Part shown: in pieces, positions 1 through 5,242 of the stretch
How positions within the stretch are numbered: the first letter of the stretch is position 1
Layout: the number at the start of each line of letters is the position of its first letter
Assembly: GCA_003646875.1 (NCBI GenBank)
Contig: QMLT01000142.1
Location: forward strand, 1-5,505
Direction: 5' to 3'
DNA length: 5,505 bases
From: Deltaproteobacteria bacterium
GTDB taxonomy: Bacteria; Desulfobacterota; DSM-4660; Desulfatiglandales; B25-G16
Notes under the pieces: model-generated
What the model was told of the DNA's origin: nothing
Databases searched by the model: none
What the model saw: only the letters and a program-made list of their open reading frames with translations
Made by a program: the position numbers and the translations under genes

Positions 1-179
1 ATGTGGAAGAGCTTGCAAGAGTAAAAGAATCTGACAGGGCGCATATGCCTGAGCTTTCTGTTGATGAGAGAAGATTGAGCTTTAAAGAGGTTGAGCTCGG
101 CCTTGATGAGCAGATGGCAAAGGCTGAGTCAGAGAGGTGTTTACAGTGTGGGCTTATATGCTACAGGAAGGAGGGGTAG
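1..179 (+). CDS. C-terminal end of a GltD-like FAD/NAD(P)-dependent oxidoreductase (5' truncated by window edge)
   Basis: An open frame enters from the left edge (first full codon at position 3) and runs for 58 codons to a TAG at 177-179. The visible residues end in a pattern typical of the extreme C-terminus of glutamate-synthase small-subunit-like flavoproteins: an SFKEVELGLDEQMA segment followed by AKAESERCLQCGLICY, with cysteines in a CxxCxxxC arrangement. In that family (GltD, NfnB/SudB-like and HdrA-associated subunits) the phrase 'EVELGL...A..EA.RCL.C' closes the NAD(P)-binding domain. The FAD and NAD(P) motifs themselves would lie outside the window, so the electron acceptor and partner subunits cannot be told. 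It is followed on the same strand, 81 nt downstream, by a tetraheme cytochrome c3 gene, which suggests a redox neighbourhood. I see no terminator between the two, so readthrough is possible. The family call is fairly sure; the exact enzyme is unknown. Confidence 0.72.
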   Translation, partial: VEELARVKESDRAHMPELSVDERRLSFKEVELGLDEQMAKAESERCLQCGLICYRKEG

Positions 180-201
180 GAAAGCCTTATAAAATTTACT
201 C

Positions 202-230
202 TTGCAAATATAGTATTGATTATTTATACT
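202..230 (+). promoter_or_regulatory. Putative sigma70-type promoter for the cytochrome c3 gene
   Basis: TTGCAA at 202-207 and TATACT at 225-230 are separated by 17 nt, matching the sigma70 consensus at 4/6 and 5/6 positions. The predicted start near 237 gives a leader of about 24 nt, just enough to carry the AAGGAGG ribosome binding site at 244-250. This is a pattern match only. The upstream flavoprotein gene could also read through, since no terminator is visible between them. Confidence 0.5.
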
Positions 231-260
231 TATCAAAAAGTGGAAGGAGGGTAGAATCTC

Positions 261-677
261 ATGAAAAAGCGGATTTTGTTTTTAAGCACAGTTATCATAT
301 CTATAGCCTTGTTTACTGGCGCAGGCATACTTATAGCAACAGATTGCCCGGATGAAATCAGTATCAAGTCAGACGCATTTACAAAGTACAAAAAAGGTGC
401 TGTCAAATTTTCTCATGGAAAACACCACGTAGATTATAAGCTTGCCTGCACGGAGTGTCATCATGTGTATAAAGAGGGAAAGAATACCTATAAAGAGGGA
501 GATCCTGTCCAAAAATGTTCAGCATGTCATGATGCCGTAAAATCAAAAGGCAAGGTAAAGAAATTAATGCTGGCCTACCATAAAAATTGTCAGGGGTGCC
601 ACAAACAATTAGAGAAGGCTGGCAAGAAAGCCGGACCCACAAGGAAATGTAACGACTGCCATGAAAAGAAAAAGTAA
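261..677 (+). CDS. Periplasmic tetraheme cytochrome c3 (class III)
   Basis: The protein has 138 residues. Residues 1-27 form a signal sequence (KKR followed by a long hydrophobic stretch to ILIA), so export and heme attachment in the periplasm are expected; it may be cleaved after ILIA or retained as an anchor. Four CXXCH heme c sites follow: CTECH 63-67, CSACH 86-90, CQGCH 110-114 and CNDCH 130-134. Histidines suited to be distal axial ligands are His52 and His55/His56 in FSHGKHH, His68 directly after the first heme site, and His107. This is the FxHxxH...CxxCHH layout of the cytochrome c3 fold. The lysine-rich C-terminus is also typical. All four sites have CX2CH spacing, whereas Desulfovibrio c3 uses CX4CH at hemes 2 and 4. 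The likely role is low-potential electron shuttling with periplasmic hydrogenase, formate dehydrogenase or a membrane complex; the partner is unknown. The ATG follows an AAGGAGG at 244-250 by 10 nt. Confidence 0.93.
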   Translation: MKKRILFLSTVIISIALFTGAGILIATDCPDEISIKSDAFTKYKKGAVKFSHGKHHVDYKLACTECHHVYKEGKNTYKEGDPVQKCSACHDAVKSKGKVKKLMLAYHKNCQGCHKQLEKAGKKAGPTRKCNDCHEKKK

Positions 678-782
678 GTCCGGTTAGATTTTAAAAGGGC
701 ATTATACCCTATATGGAAAAGCGGATAATCCATTAATCAAGCACCATCTACGTGCTTCCAAAATTTAAACTAACAGGCAGAA

Positions 783-819
783 AAATGCCGCTCTTAATAC
801 CTATTAAAGAGCGGCATTT
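783..819. terminator. Bidirectional intrinsic terminator between the convergent cytochrome and ferredoxin genes
   Basis: A perfect 13-bp inverted repeat (783-795 AAATGCCGCTCTT paired with 807-819) encloses an 11-nt loop. On the plus strand the stem is followed by GTTTT; on the minus strand it runs into a T tract, because the plus strand reads AAAAA at 781-785. It lies 105 bp past the cytochrome stop and 18 bp past the ferredoxin stop, where a shared terminator for two converging genes would be expected. Confidence 0.85.
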
Positions 820-837
820 GTTTTCAATCTTTGGAGT

Positions 838-1029
838 TTAATCCTCAACTTCTGTTACTGTAATAGCATCAGATTCGCAGACTTCTATGCAACTTTCACA
901 GCCAATGCACTCCTCTGCATTCACAGGAACTGACTTTTCATCCTGTATTTCAAAAACATCTGATGGGCATACATCAACACATTCTTCGCAACCAACGCAT
1001 TTATCATGATCAACTTCTACCTTATACAT
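838..1029 (-). CDS. Small 2[4Fe-4S] ferredoxin
   Basis: The protein has 63 residues if it starts at the ATG at 1027-1029. I chose this start because a perfect AAGGAGG lies 7 nt upstream (1037-1043); an in-frame ATG at 1072-1074 would add 15 residues (RKNTQNNFTQ...) unlike any ferredoxin N-terminus and would place the Shine-Dalgarno sequence inside the gene. Two cluster-binding motifs are present: Cys11, Cys14, Cys17, Cys21 (followed by Pro22) and Cys41, Cys44, Cys47, Cys51. Both are CxxCxxCxxxC, so two [4Fe-4S] clusters are expected. The residue after the last cysteine of motif II is Glu52 instead of the usual Pro. The protein is very acidic, as soluble low-potential ferredoxins are. It is a cytoplasmic one-electron carrier; its partner enzymes are unknown. 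It has its own promoter and ends at the shared terminator. Confidence 0.95.
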   Translation of the reverse strand: MYKVEVDHDKCVGCEECVDVCPSDVFEIQDEKSVPVNAEECIGCESCIEVCESDAITVTEVED

Positions 1030-1036
1030 ATCTAAT

Positions 1037-1043
1037 CCTCCTT
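1037..1043 (-). promoter_or_regulatory. Ribosome binding site fixing the ferredoxin start
   Basis: AAGGAGG on the minus strand, 7 nt before the ATG at 1029. It rules out the longer open frame starting at 1074. Confidence 0.85.
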
Positions 1044-1108
1044 GTGTAAAATTATTTTGAGTATTTTTACGCACATTTGGCCAGGCTAAATCTTGTTTTT
1101 TAGCAGGC

Positions 1109-1137
1109 TATTTAACAAAGCGATATAGGGGTGTCAA
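1109..1137 (-). promoter_or_regulatory. Putative sigma70-type promoter for the ferredoxin gene
   Basis: On the minus strand a perfect TTGACA (plus-strand 1132-1137) is followed after 17 nt by TAAATA (1109-1114); shifting by one base gives TTAAAT. The -35 box is ideal and the -10 box is weak. The start would fall near 1102, giving a leader of about 73 nt. It sits 18 bp beyond the yjbQ stop codon, so the ferredoxin gene can be transcribed separately from pyrR-yjbQ. A weak 6-bp stem (GCTAAA/TTTAGC, 1085-1104) lies at the start of the leader; I attach no function to it. Confidence 0.5.
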
Positions 1138-1155
1138 GGAAAAACCTAAAATTAT

Positions 1156-1548
1156 TTACTGAAATTTTATATATAGTTTTCTTGATCGAGGTCCATCAAA
1201 CTCACAAAAGAAAATCCCCTGCCATGTACCCAATTTTAGATGGCCTGATTCAACAAAAACCATTACTGAATTCCCTATCAAACTACTTTTAATGTGAGCA
1301 GCAGAGTTTCCTTCCAGATGCCTGTAAGATCCTTCCCAGGGGATAAGTTTATTAAGCATTTCCTGGATATCCGTTGCAACACCTGGATCAGCGCTCTCAT
1401 TAATTGTTATACCGGCTGTAGTATGCGGCACAAAGAGAAAGCACACCCCATCTTTTAATCCTGATCTATTCAATTCCTCCTCTATCTTGGAGGTAATGTC
1501 TATCATCTCCGATCGGTTTCTTGTGGTAACAGATAGTGTTAAATGCAT
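1156..1548 (-). CDS. yjbQ: YjbQ family protein (UPF0047; secondary thiamine-phosphate synthase type)
   Basis: The 130 residues are the usual size for the compact YjbQ/UPF0047 fold. Conserved blocks are in order: PHTTAGITINE at 41-51, RHLEGNSAAHIKSSLIG at 76-92 (with His77, Asn81 and His85, probable metal or active-site residues), and GTWQGIFFCEFDGPR at 107-121. Members such as E. coli YjbQ show weak thiamine-phosphate synthase activity and can rescue thiE loss, but the physiological role of the family is not settled, so the name should be taken loosely. The ATG follows GGAGGAG by 6 nt. That Shine-Dalgarno sequence overlaps the TAG stop of pyrR, so the two genes are very likely cotranscribed and translationally coupled. 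No thiamine gene is visible nearby. Confidence 0.92.
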   Translation of the reverse strand: MHLTLSVTTRNRSEMIDITSKIEEELNRSGLKDGVCFLFVPHTTAGITINESADPGVATDIQEMLNKLIPWEGSYRHLEGNSAAHIKSSLIGNSVMVFVESGHLKLGTWQGIFFCEFDGPRSRKLYIKFQ

Positions 1549-1554
1549 GAAGTT

Positions 1555-1561
1555 CTCCTCC
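1555..1561 (-). promoter_or_regulatory. yjbQ ribosome binding site overlapping the pyrR stop codon
   Basis: GGAGGAG on the minus strand (plus-strand 1555-1561). Together with the preceding TA it forms TAGGAGGAG, so the last base of the pyrR stop codon (TAG, 1561-1563) is the first base of the Shine-Dalgarno sequence. Ribosomes terminating on pyrR would be placed over the yjbQ start. Confidence 0.8.
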
Positions 1562-2130
1562 TATAAGTTATCCTCTTTTCCCTCTACTACAACCTGGTCA
1601 TTAGCCCCATTTTCCTTTAAATAGACATTAACAGTGGCGTCTCCAGAGGTCTGCCATTCCTTAGCTACATAATTAGCCATTATGGGTAGTTCCCTTTGCT
1701 CCTCCCCTCTGTCTATTAACACAGCCAGCTCAATCTTTTTCGGTCTACCAAAATCTATCAGCGCATCCATTGCTGCTCTTATTGTCCTGCCTGTATACAG
1801 CACATCGTCTACTAAAATAATCATTTTATCGTCTAAGGAAAAGGTAATCTCTGTGCTCCCCAATTTTGGGTTGGGGCCTATCCTCGTCCAATCATCACGG
1901 TATAAATTAATATCCAGTACACCAGTTGGAGGTTTCTCCTCATCTTTTTTAGAAATCTCATCTCGTAGACGATAGGCCAAAAAAGCGCCTCCGGTTCTAA
2001 TTCCAATTAAAACAATATCTTTCAAAGATTTGTGCTTGGAAATTATCTCTTGCGCAATTCTTTTCAGGGCTTGCTTTATATCTTCTTGATCAAGAATAAC
2101 TTTTCTGGTTTTTTTTAAGTTCATTGCCAT
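1561..2130 (-). CDS. pyrR: PyrR: pyr regulator / uracil phosphoribosyltransferase
   Basis: The 189-residue protein is close to the 175-190 usual for PyrR. It shows the type I phosphoribosyltransferase fold: VLIGIRTGG at 40-48 (the loop usually written GI(K/R)TRG), LDINLYRDD at 72-80 (a PyrR hallmark), and the PRPP-binding motif ILVDDVLYTGRT at 105-116 with the acidic pair Asp108-Asp109. FGRPKKIELAVLIDRG at 127-142 and RELPI at 146-150 complete the family pattern. PyrR makes UMP from uracil and PRPP, and in many bacteria binds pyr mRNA to control attenuation. Here it is not followed by pyrB or pyrC but by yjbQ. Met1 and Met3 are both possible starts; neither has a clear Shine-Dalgarno sequence. 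No PyrR-binding loop or attenuator is evident upstream, so whether it acts as a regulator here is open. Confidence 0.93.
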   Translation of the reverse strand: MAMNLKKTRKVILDQEDIKQALKRIAQEIISKHKSLKDIVLIGIRTGGAFLAYRLRDEISKKDEEKPPTGVLDINLYRDDWTRIGPNPKLGSTEITFSLDDKMIILVDDVLYTGRTIRAAMDALIDFGRPKKIELAVLIDRGEEQRELPIMANYVAKEWQTSGDATVNVYLKENGANDQVVVEGKEDNL

Positions 2131-2153
2131 TGTTTCTATTTAAAGGATTAATT

Positions 2154-2181
2154 TTTATATCAAATAACAATTAAAGGTCAA
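2154..2181 (-). promoter_or_regulatory. Putative sigma70-type promoter for pyrR-yjbQ
   Basis: On the minus strand TTGACC (plus-strand 2176-2181) and TATAAA (2154-2159) are separated by 16 nt, each matching consensus at 5/6 positions. The predicted start near 2147 leaves a leader of only about 17-23 nt before the two candidate pyrR ATGs, too short for an antiterminator/terminator pair. Confidence 0.6.
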
Positions 2182-2218
2182 ATATTTTTATTCTCATTAT
2201 TTACTTTTCGCTCTGAAT

Positions 2219-2246
2219 TTGAACATTAACATTATCGCCCTATATC
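2219..2246 (+). promoter_or_regulatory. Possible second, upstream promoter for rnc (weak)
   Basis: TTGAAC at 2219-2224 and TATATC at 2241-2246 with a 16-nt spacer match consensus at 4/6 positions each. If used, it would give rnc a leader of about 76 nt. The region is AT-rich, so a chance match is quite possible. Confidence 0.2.
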
Positions 2247-2290
2247 TGTTAAAGCAAAAAGTTCATTTACGGTATCCATTATTAATCGTC

Positions 2291-2319
2291 TTGACTTTGA
2301 GGGGTATTAATTTTAGTAT
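2291..2319 (+). promoter_or_regulatory. Putative sigma70-type promoter immediately before rnc
   Basis: TTGACT at 2291-2296 and TAGTAT at 2314-2319 are separated by the ideal 17 nt (5/6 and 4/6 matches). The predicted start near 2326 is only about 3 nt before the rnc ATG at 2329, so the transcript would be leaderless or nearly so. No Shine-Dalgarno sequence precedes that ATG, which agrees with this reading. Confidence 0.5.
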
Positions 2320-2328
2320 GCCATTGTA

Positions 2329-3036
2329 ATGAATAATCCTAAATTCCCGAAAAATCCTGATACATTAGCTACAATTCTTGATTATTCCTTCAACAATCAG
2401 GAATTAATCTTACAGGCCTTTCGTCACCCTTCTTATGTTTATGAGAGAGATGAATTAGGGATATCTGATAATCAAAGATTAGAGTTTCTCGGGGATGCAG
2501 TTATTAGCCTGGCTATTAGTCACCTACTTATGGAATCATTTCCTGAAATAAAAGAAGGGGATCTATCTAAATATAGGGCTTCGCTGGTCAGTGAAAGCGG
2601 TCTCTATCACATTGCCCATGAGTTACGATTAGGAGATTACCTTCTCCTGGGAAAGGGAGAAGAACAAACAAATGGCAGAAAGAAACCCTCTATTATATCT
2701 GATGCCTTTGAGGCTCTTATTGGGGCAATTTACCTTGATGGTGGTTTTGCAGAAGCCCTAAGGATAATTGCAAAACTTTTCAGCCCATTATTGAATAAGA
2801 CCAACCTTGGCAAATCACTTAATGACTTCAAAACTGAGTTGCAAGAATACTCTCAAGATACCTTTCAATCACCTCCAGAATACAGAGTCGAAAAAGAAAC
2901 AGGCCCTGACCATAACAAGACCTTCTATATATCAGTATACTTGAAAAAAAAATTAATAGGAAGAGGGAAAGGAAAAAACAAAAAGGAAGCGGAACAGAAC
3001 GCCGCAAAGGAGGCCCTGGCTTGTCTAAAAAAATAG
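2329..3036 (+). CDS. rnc: Ribonuclease III
   Basis: The 235 residues match the usual length. The N-terminal endonuclease domain (about 12-155) carries the signature NQRLEFLGDAV at 48-58. Metal and catalytic residues align with E. coli as Glu52 (E41), Asp56 (D45), Asp125 (D114) and Glu128 (E117), the last two in SDAFEALIGAIYLDGG. E. coli Glu38 corresponds to Gln49, a frequent natural variant. A double-stranded RNA-binding domain follows (about 165-234), ending in KGKNKKEAEQNAAKEAL, the lysine-rich helix that contacts RNA. The enzyme cuts double-stranded RNA in rRNA precursors and structured mRNAs in the cytoplasm. The ATG has no Shine-Dalgarno sequence; an upstream ATG at 2318 opens only a three-codon frame whose stop overlaps the rnc ATG. 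The 3' end overlaps the following radical SAM gene by 16 nt, indicating an operon. Confidence 0.97.
   Translation: MNNPKFPKNPDTLATILDYSFNNQELILQAFRHPSYVYERDELGISDNQRLEFLGDAVISLAISHLLMESFPEIKEGDLSKYRASLVSESGLYHIAHELRLGDYLLLGKGEEQTNGRKKPSIISDAFEALIGAIYLDGGFAEALRIIAKLFSPLLNKTNLGKSLNDFKTELQEYSQDTFQSPPEYRVEKETGPDHNKTFYISVYLKKKLIGRGKGKNKKEAEQNAAKEALACLKK
3006..3013 (+). promoter_or_regulatory. Ribosome binding site inside rnc that fixes the TTG start of the radical SAM gene
   Basis: AAAGGAGG lies within the last codons of rnc and is 7 nt before the TTG at 3021. Its strength and spacing are the reason for choosing TTG; no ATG or GTG near the N-terminus would preserve the SAM cysteine motif with comparable spacing. 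Confidence 0.8.
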
Positions 3037-4055
3037 TAAGATATTTTATCATACCTATATTTCTTCCACACCAGGGCTGCCCGCATAGATGCGTGTTTTG
3101 CCAACAGGAAACCATCACCAATTTATCGGGAAAACAGCGTACACCAGATGAGATAAGAAATACGATTGAGTTGGCAATAAAGTCAAAACACTTTTCTACT
3201 CAAAAACAAAAAGAGGTGGCATTTTACGGAGGTACCTTTACATCTCTGCCAATTGCCTACATGACGAAAATACTTGATGCGGTTAGACCTTACATAGAAA
3301 AAAACATCATACAATCAATCCGTCTTTCTACACGGCCAGATTCTCTCAGTGAAGATAGGCTCAAAATACTTGAGTCCTTTAATGTATCCACTGTGGAGCT
3401 TGGAGTTCAGTCCATGGACGATAGAGTCCTGCTCCTTTCCAATAGAGGGCATACGTCACAAGATACCGTTAATGCGTTCGAAATACTTAAAAGAAGGGGA
3501 TTTACCGTTGGAGCACAACTCATGCCTGGTCTGCCAGGAGATTCTAAAGAGATATTCATGGACACCATTGACAAAATTATTGGCCTAAAACCTGATATGG
3601 CCAGGCTTTATCCGACACTCATTATCAAGGGCACAAAGCTCGCTCAATGGTATAAACAGAGAAGATACACACCAATGGGACTTAAAGATACGATCAATCT
3701 TTGTAAAGAGGCCTGCATAAGACTGGAAAATGCCGGGATTCCTGTGATCAGGATCGGGCTCATGTCTTCGCCATCTCTCCTTGAAAAAGGGGAAATAATT
3801 GCAGGACCATGGCATCCATCCCTGGGATTTCTGGTTCGCTCTGCTATTTACCTTGAAAAAATAAGACCCTATCTCCCGGTAATGGGTGAGACAAAAGATA
3901 TTTTGTTATACGCCCCTCAAAAGGAAATTCCCCTCCTTGTGGGTTACAAAAAGAGTGGAATGAGGCGCATTGAGGCTATAACAGGATCCGTGATAAAAGA
4001 TATTATACCGGATGATTCAATTCCCTATGGAGAGGTGGCAGTCAAGGTTTTATAA
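3021..4055 (+). CDS. Elp3-like radical SAM protein (no acetyltransferase domain)
   Basis: The 344-residue protein starts at TTG, 7 nt after a strong AAAGGAGG, and overlaps rnc by 16 nt in another frame. GCPHRCVFC places Cys20, Cys24 and Cys27 in the canonical CxxxCxxC arrangement for the SAM-binding [4Fe-4S] cluster. FYGGTFT at 68-74 is the GGE-like SAM-contact motif, and STRPD (103-107), VELGVQSMDD (125-134), RGHT (142-145), MPGLPGD (168-174) and GPWHPSLGFLV (262-272) match the Elp3/COG1243-type group. True Elp3 adds a C-terminal GNAT acetyltransferase domain of over 150 residues, which is absent, so tRNA wobble-uridine carboxymethylation cannot be assumed. From memory, similar genes sit beside rnc in Geobacter-like genomes, which hints at an RNA-related role, but substrate and reaction are unknown. 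The gene converges on the polyprenyl synthase with 3 bp between stop codons. Confidence 0.88.
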   Translation: MSKKIVRYFIIPIFLPHQGCPHRCVFCQQETITNLSGKQRTPDEIRNTIELAIKSKHFSTQKQKEVAFYGGTFTSLPIAYMTKILDAVRPYIEKNIIQSIRLSTRPDSLSEDRLKILESFNVSTVELGVQSMDDRVLLLSNRGHTSQDTVNAFEILKRRGFTVGAQLMPGLPGDSKEIFMDTIDKIIGLKPDMARLYPTLIIKGTKLAQWYKQRRYTPMGLKDTINLCKEACIRLENAGIPVIRIGLMSSPSLLEKGEIIAGPWHPSLGFLVRSAIYLEKIRPYLPVMGETKDILLYAPQKEIPLLVGYKKSGMRRIEAITGSVIKDIIPDDSIPYGEVAVKVL

Positions 4056-4058
4056 TTG

Positions 4059-5036
4059 CTAATAGCTTCTATTGGCGATAAATCGATTTAATTCTAAAAG
4101 GGATTCTTTTACTGGTGAATCAGGAAAGAGACGGAGTTGAGTTTCAGCAAGATCAGCGTAGGACATGGCATCCTTACGGCATTTCTTAATAGCACCATTA
4201 TCTTTTACGAGTTCTGTTACTCTTGAATAATCTTTCTCTGAGGCCTCTCCATTCTTAAACAAATCTTCCAGCCTATCTCTTTCGCCTTCATCCAGGCAGG
4301 AAAGAGCATAAATTAAGGGAAGAGTGATCTTCCCCTCTCTTAGGTCATTACCTATAGGTTTACCAGCTTTCTCAACCGTAGATGTATAGTCAAAGATATC
4401 ATCGACAATCTGAAAGGCAATACCCACATTGAGGCCAAAGTTTTTCAATGATTGAATATTCTCTTTCTTTGCCCCGGCCATTATACCGCCACTTGCACAG
4501 GCGGCTGATATAAGCGCAGCTGTTTTGGAAGTAATTATATCCGTATATTCCCTTTTTGTTATACCCCAGTTATGGGTGTTAATAAGTTCCAACATCTGGC
4601 CTTCTGTCATCCTGGTAGCGGTGTTTGCAAGAATCTTTAACAATTCAACATGCCTTTGCTCAACTAATACCCTTGAAGATCTGGAAAAGAGAAAATCACC
4701 CACTAAGACTGCTGTGGAGTTCCCCCAAATTTGGTTTGCTGACGATCTACCCCTTCTGATTGAGGCATTATCAAGGACATCATCATGTAAAAGGCTTGCT
4801 GCGTGAAGACATTCAAAAATGGCGGAAATGGTATATATATCCTTCTCGTTATAATTGCAGAGTTGGCAGGATAAAATAAAGAATAGTGACCTGAGCCTTT
4901 TACCTCCTCCAAGCAAGCTATACCTTCCCACCTCTCTTATCAAAGGAACATCAGAGTCAAGGATTTTATCAAGTTCCTCGTTTACCTTGCTAATGTAAGG
5001 GGCAAACTGATCTAAAAATGTAGATTCTTCTTTCAT
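4059..5036 (-). CDS. Long-chain trans-polyprenyl diphosphate synthase (IspB/HepT-type)
   Basis: The 325 residues match all-alpha trans-prenyltransferases. GGGKRLR at 43-49 binds the isopentenyl diphosphate. The first aspartate-rich motif is LLHDDVLDNASIRRGR at 82-97 (Asp85, Asp86, Asp89), the second is QIVDDIFDY at 209-217 (Asp212, Asp213, Asp216), and KTAALISAACASGG at 171-184 is a conserved helix. The fifth residue before the first motif is Ala80; a small residue there, as in E. coli IspB (HTATLLHDD), leaves the chain pocket open, so a C35-C50 product for the menaquinone or ubiquinone side chain is the best guess, while a short-chain farnesyl or geranylgeranyl product is less likely. The exact length cannot be read from sequence. 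The ATG has only a weak Shine-Dalgarno match. The gene stands alone, with its own promoter, and no quinone gene adjoins it in the window. Confidence 0.93.
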   Translation of the reverse strand: MKEESTFLDQFAPYISKVNEELDKILDSDVPLIREVGRYSLLGGGKRLRSLFFILSCQLCNYNEKDIYTISAIFECLHAASLLHDDVLDNASIRRGRSSANQIWGNSTAVLVGDFLFSRSSRVLVEQRHVELLKILANTATRMTEGQMLELINTHNWGITKREYTDIITSKTAALISAACASGGIMAGAKKENIQSLKNFGLNVGIAFQIVDDIFDYTSTVEKAGKPIGNDLREGKITLPLIYALSCLDEGERDRLEDLFKNGEASEKDYSRVTELVKDNGAIKKCRKDAMSYADLAETQLRLFPDSPVKESLLELNRFIANRSY

Positions 5037-5090
5037 TGTCTACTTTTTAATCTATTTTCTGTCAAATTCCTCAATACTAACCTGCCCCCA

Positions 5091-5119
5091 AACATATATA
5101 AACTGTAAATGGTTGTCAA
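5091..5119 (-). promoter_or_regulatory. Putative sigma70-type promoter for the polyprenyl synthase gene
   Basis: On the minus strand a perfect TTGACA (plus-strand 5114-5119) is followed after 17 nt by TATGTT (5091-5096), with TATATA overlapping just upstream. The start would be near 5084 with a leader of about 48 nt. A second perfect TTGACA (plus-strand 5060-5065) is paired only with a poor TAGACA abutting the ATG, so I favour the upstream one. The promoter lies 71 bp from the nearer end of the palindromic element. Confidence 0.55.
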
Positions 5120-5189
5120 AGTAATTATACAAATCTGAAATTCCGATATAAGGATGAAATAAGAAACTTTCGTAACTGGTACAAACGGA

Positions 5190-5212
5190 GGTAACTTCTC
5201 AATAAGTTGGGG
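5190..5212 (+). repeat. Left terminal inverted repeat of the palindromic element
   Basis: This 23-bp arm begins GGTAACTTCTC and ends AAGTTGGGG. It contains its own small inverted repeat, AACTT-CTCAAT-AAGTT (5193-5208), and a TA dinucleotide at 5192-5193 that mirrors one in the right arm. Confidence 0.9.
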
Positions 5213-5242
5213 CAGCAGCTTAAAAATGCTGCATTTAAGGAG

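Noticed and set aside
701..706. Perfect TATAAT on the minus strand downstream of the cytochrome gene
   Set aside because: No acceptable -35 box lies 16-18 nt upstream (ATTATC at best), and it would transcribe only antisense to the cytochrome gene.
739..757. Small hairpin AAGCAC/GTGCTT between the cytochrome gene and the terminator
   Set aside because: Only 6 bp with a 7-nt loop and no T tract; the 13-bp stem at 783-819 is the much better terminator.
1030..1074. Longer ferredoxin start (15 extra N-terminal residues)
   Set aside because: The extension includes the strong AAGGAGG at 1037-1043 as coding sequence and does not resemble ferredoxin N-termini.
2318..2329. Three-codon frame ATG CCA TTG TAA overlapping the rnc start
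   Set aside because: It has no ribosome binding site, and its ATG overlaps the -10 box, so it would not be on the transcript from that promoter.
2334..2541. Gln49 in RNase III at the position of E. coli Glu38, considered as a loss of activity
   Set aside because: NQRLEFLGD is a common natural form of the signature, and Glu52, Asp56, Asp125 and Glu128, the metal-binding residues, are all kept.
5037..5065. Second TTGACA just before the polyprenyl synthase start
   Set aside because: Its matching -10 position (TAGACA) abuts the ATG and would place the transcription start inside the coding sequence.
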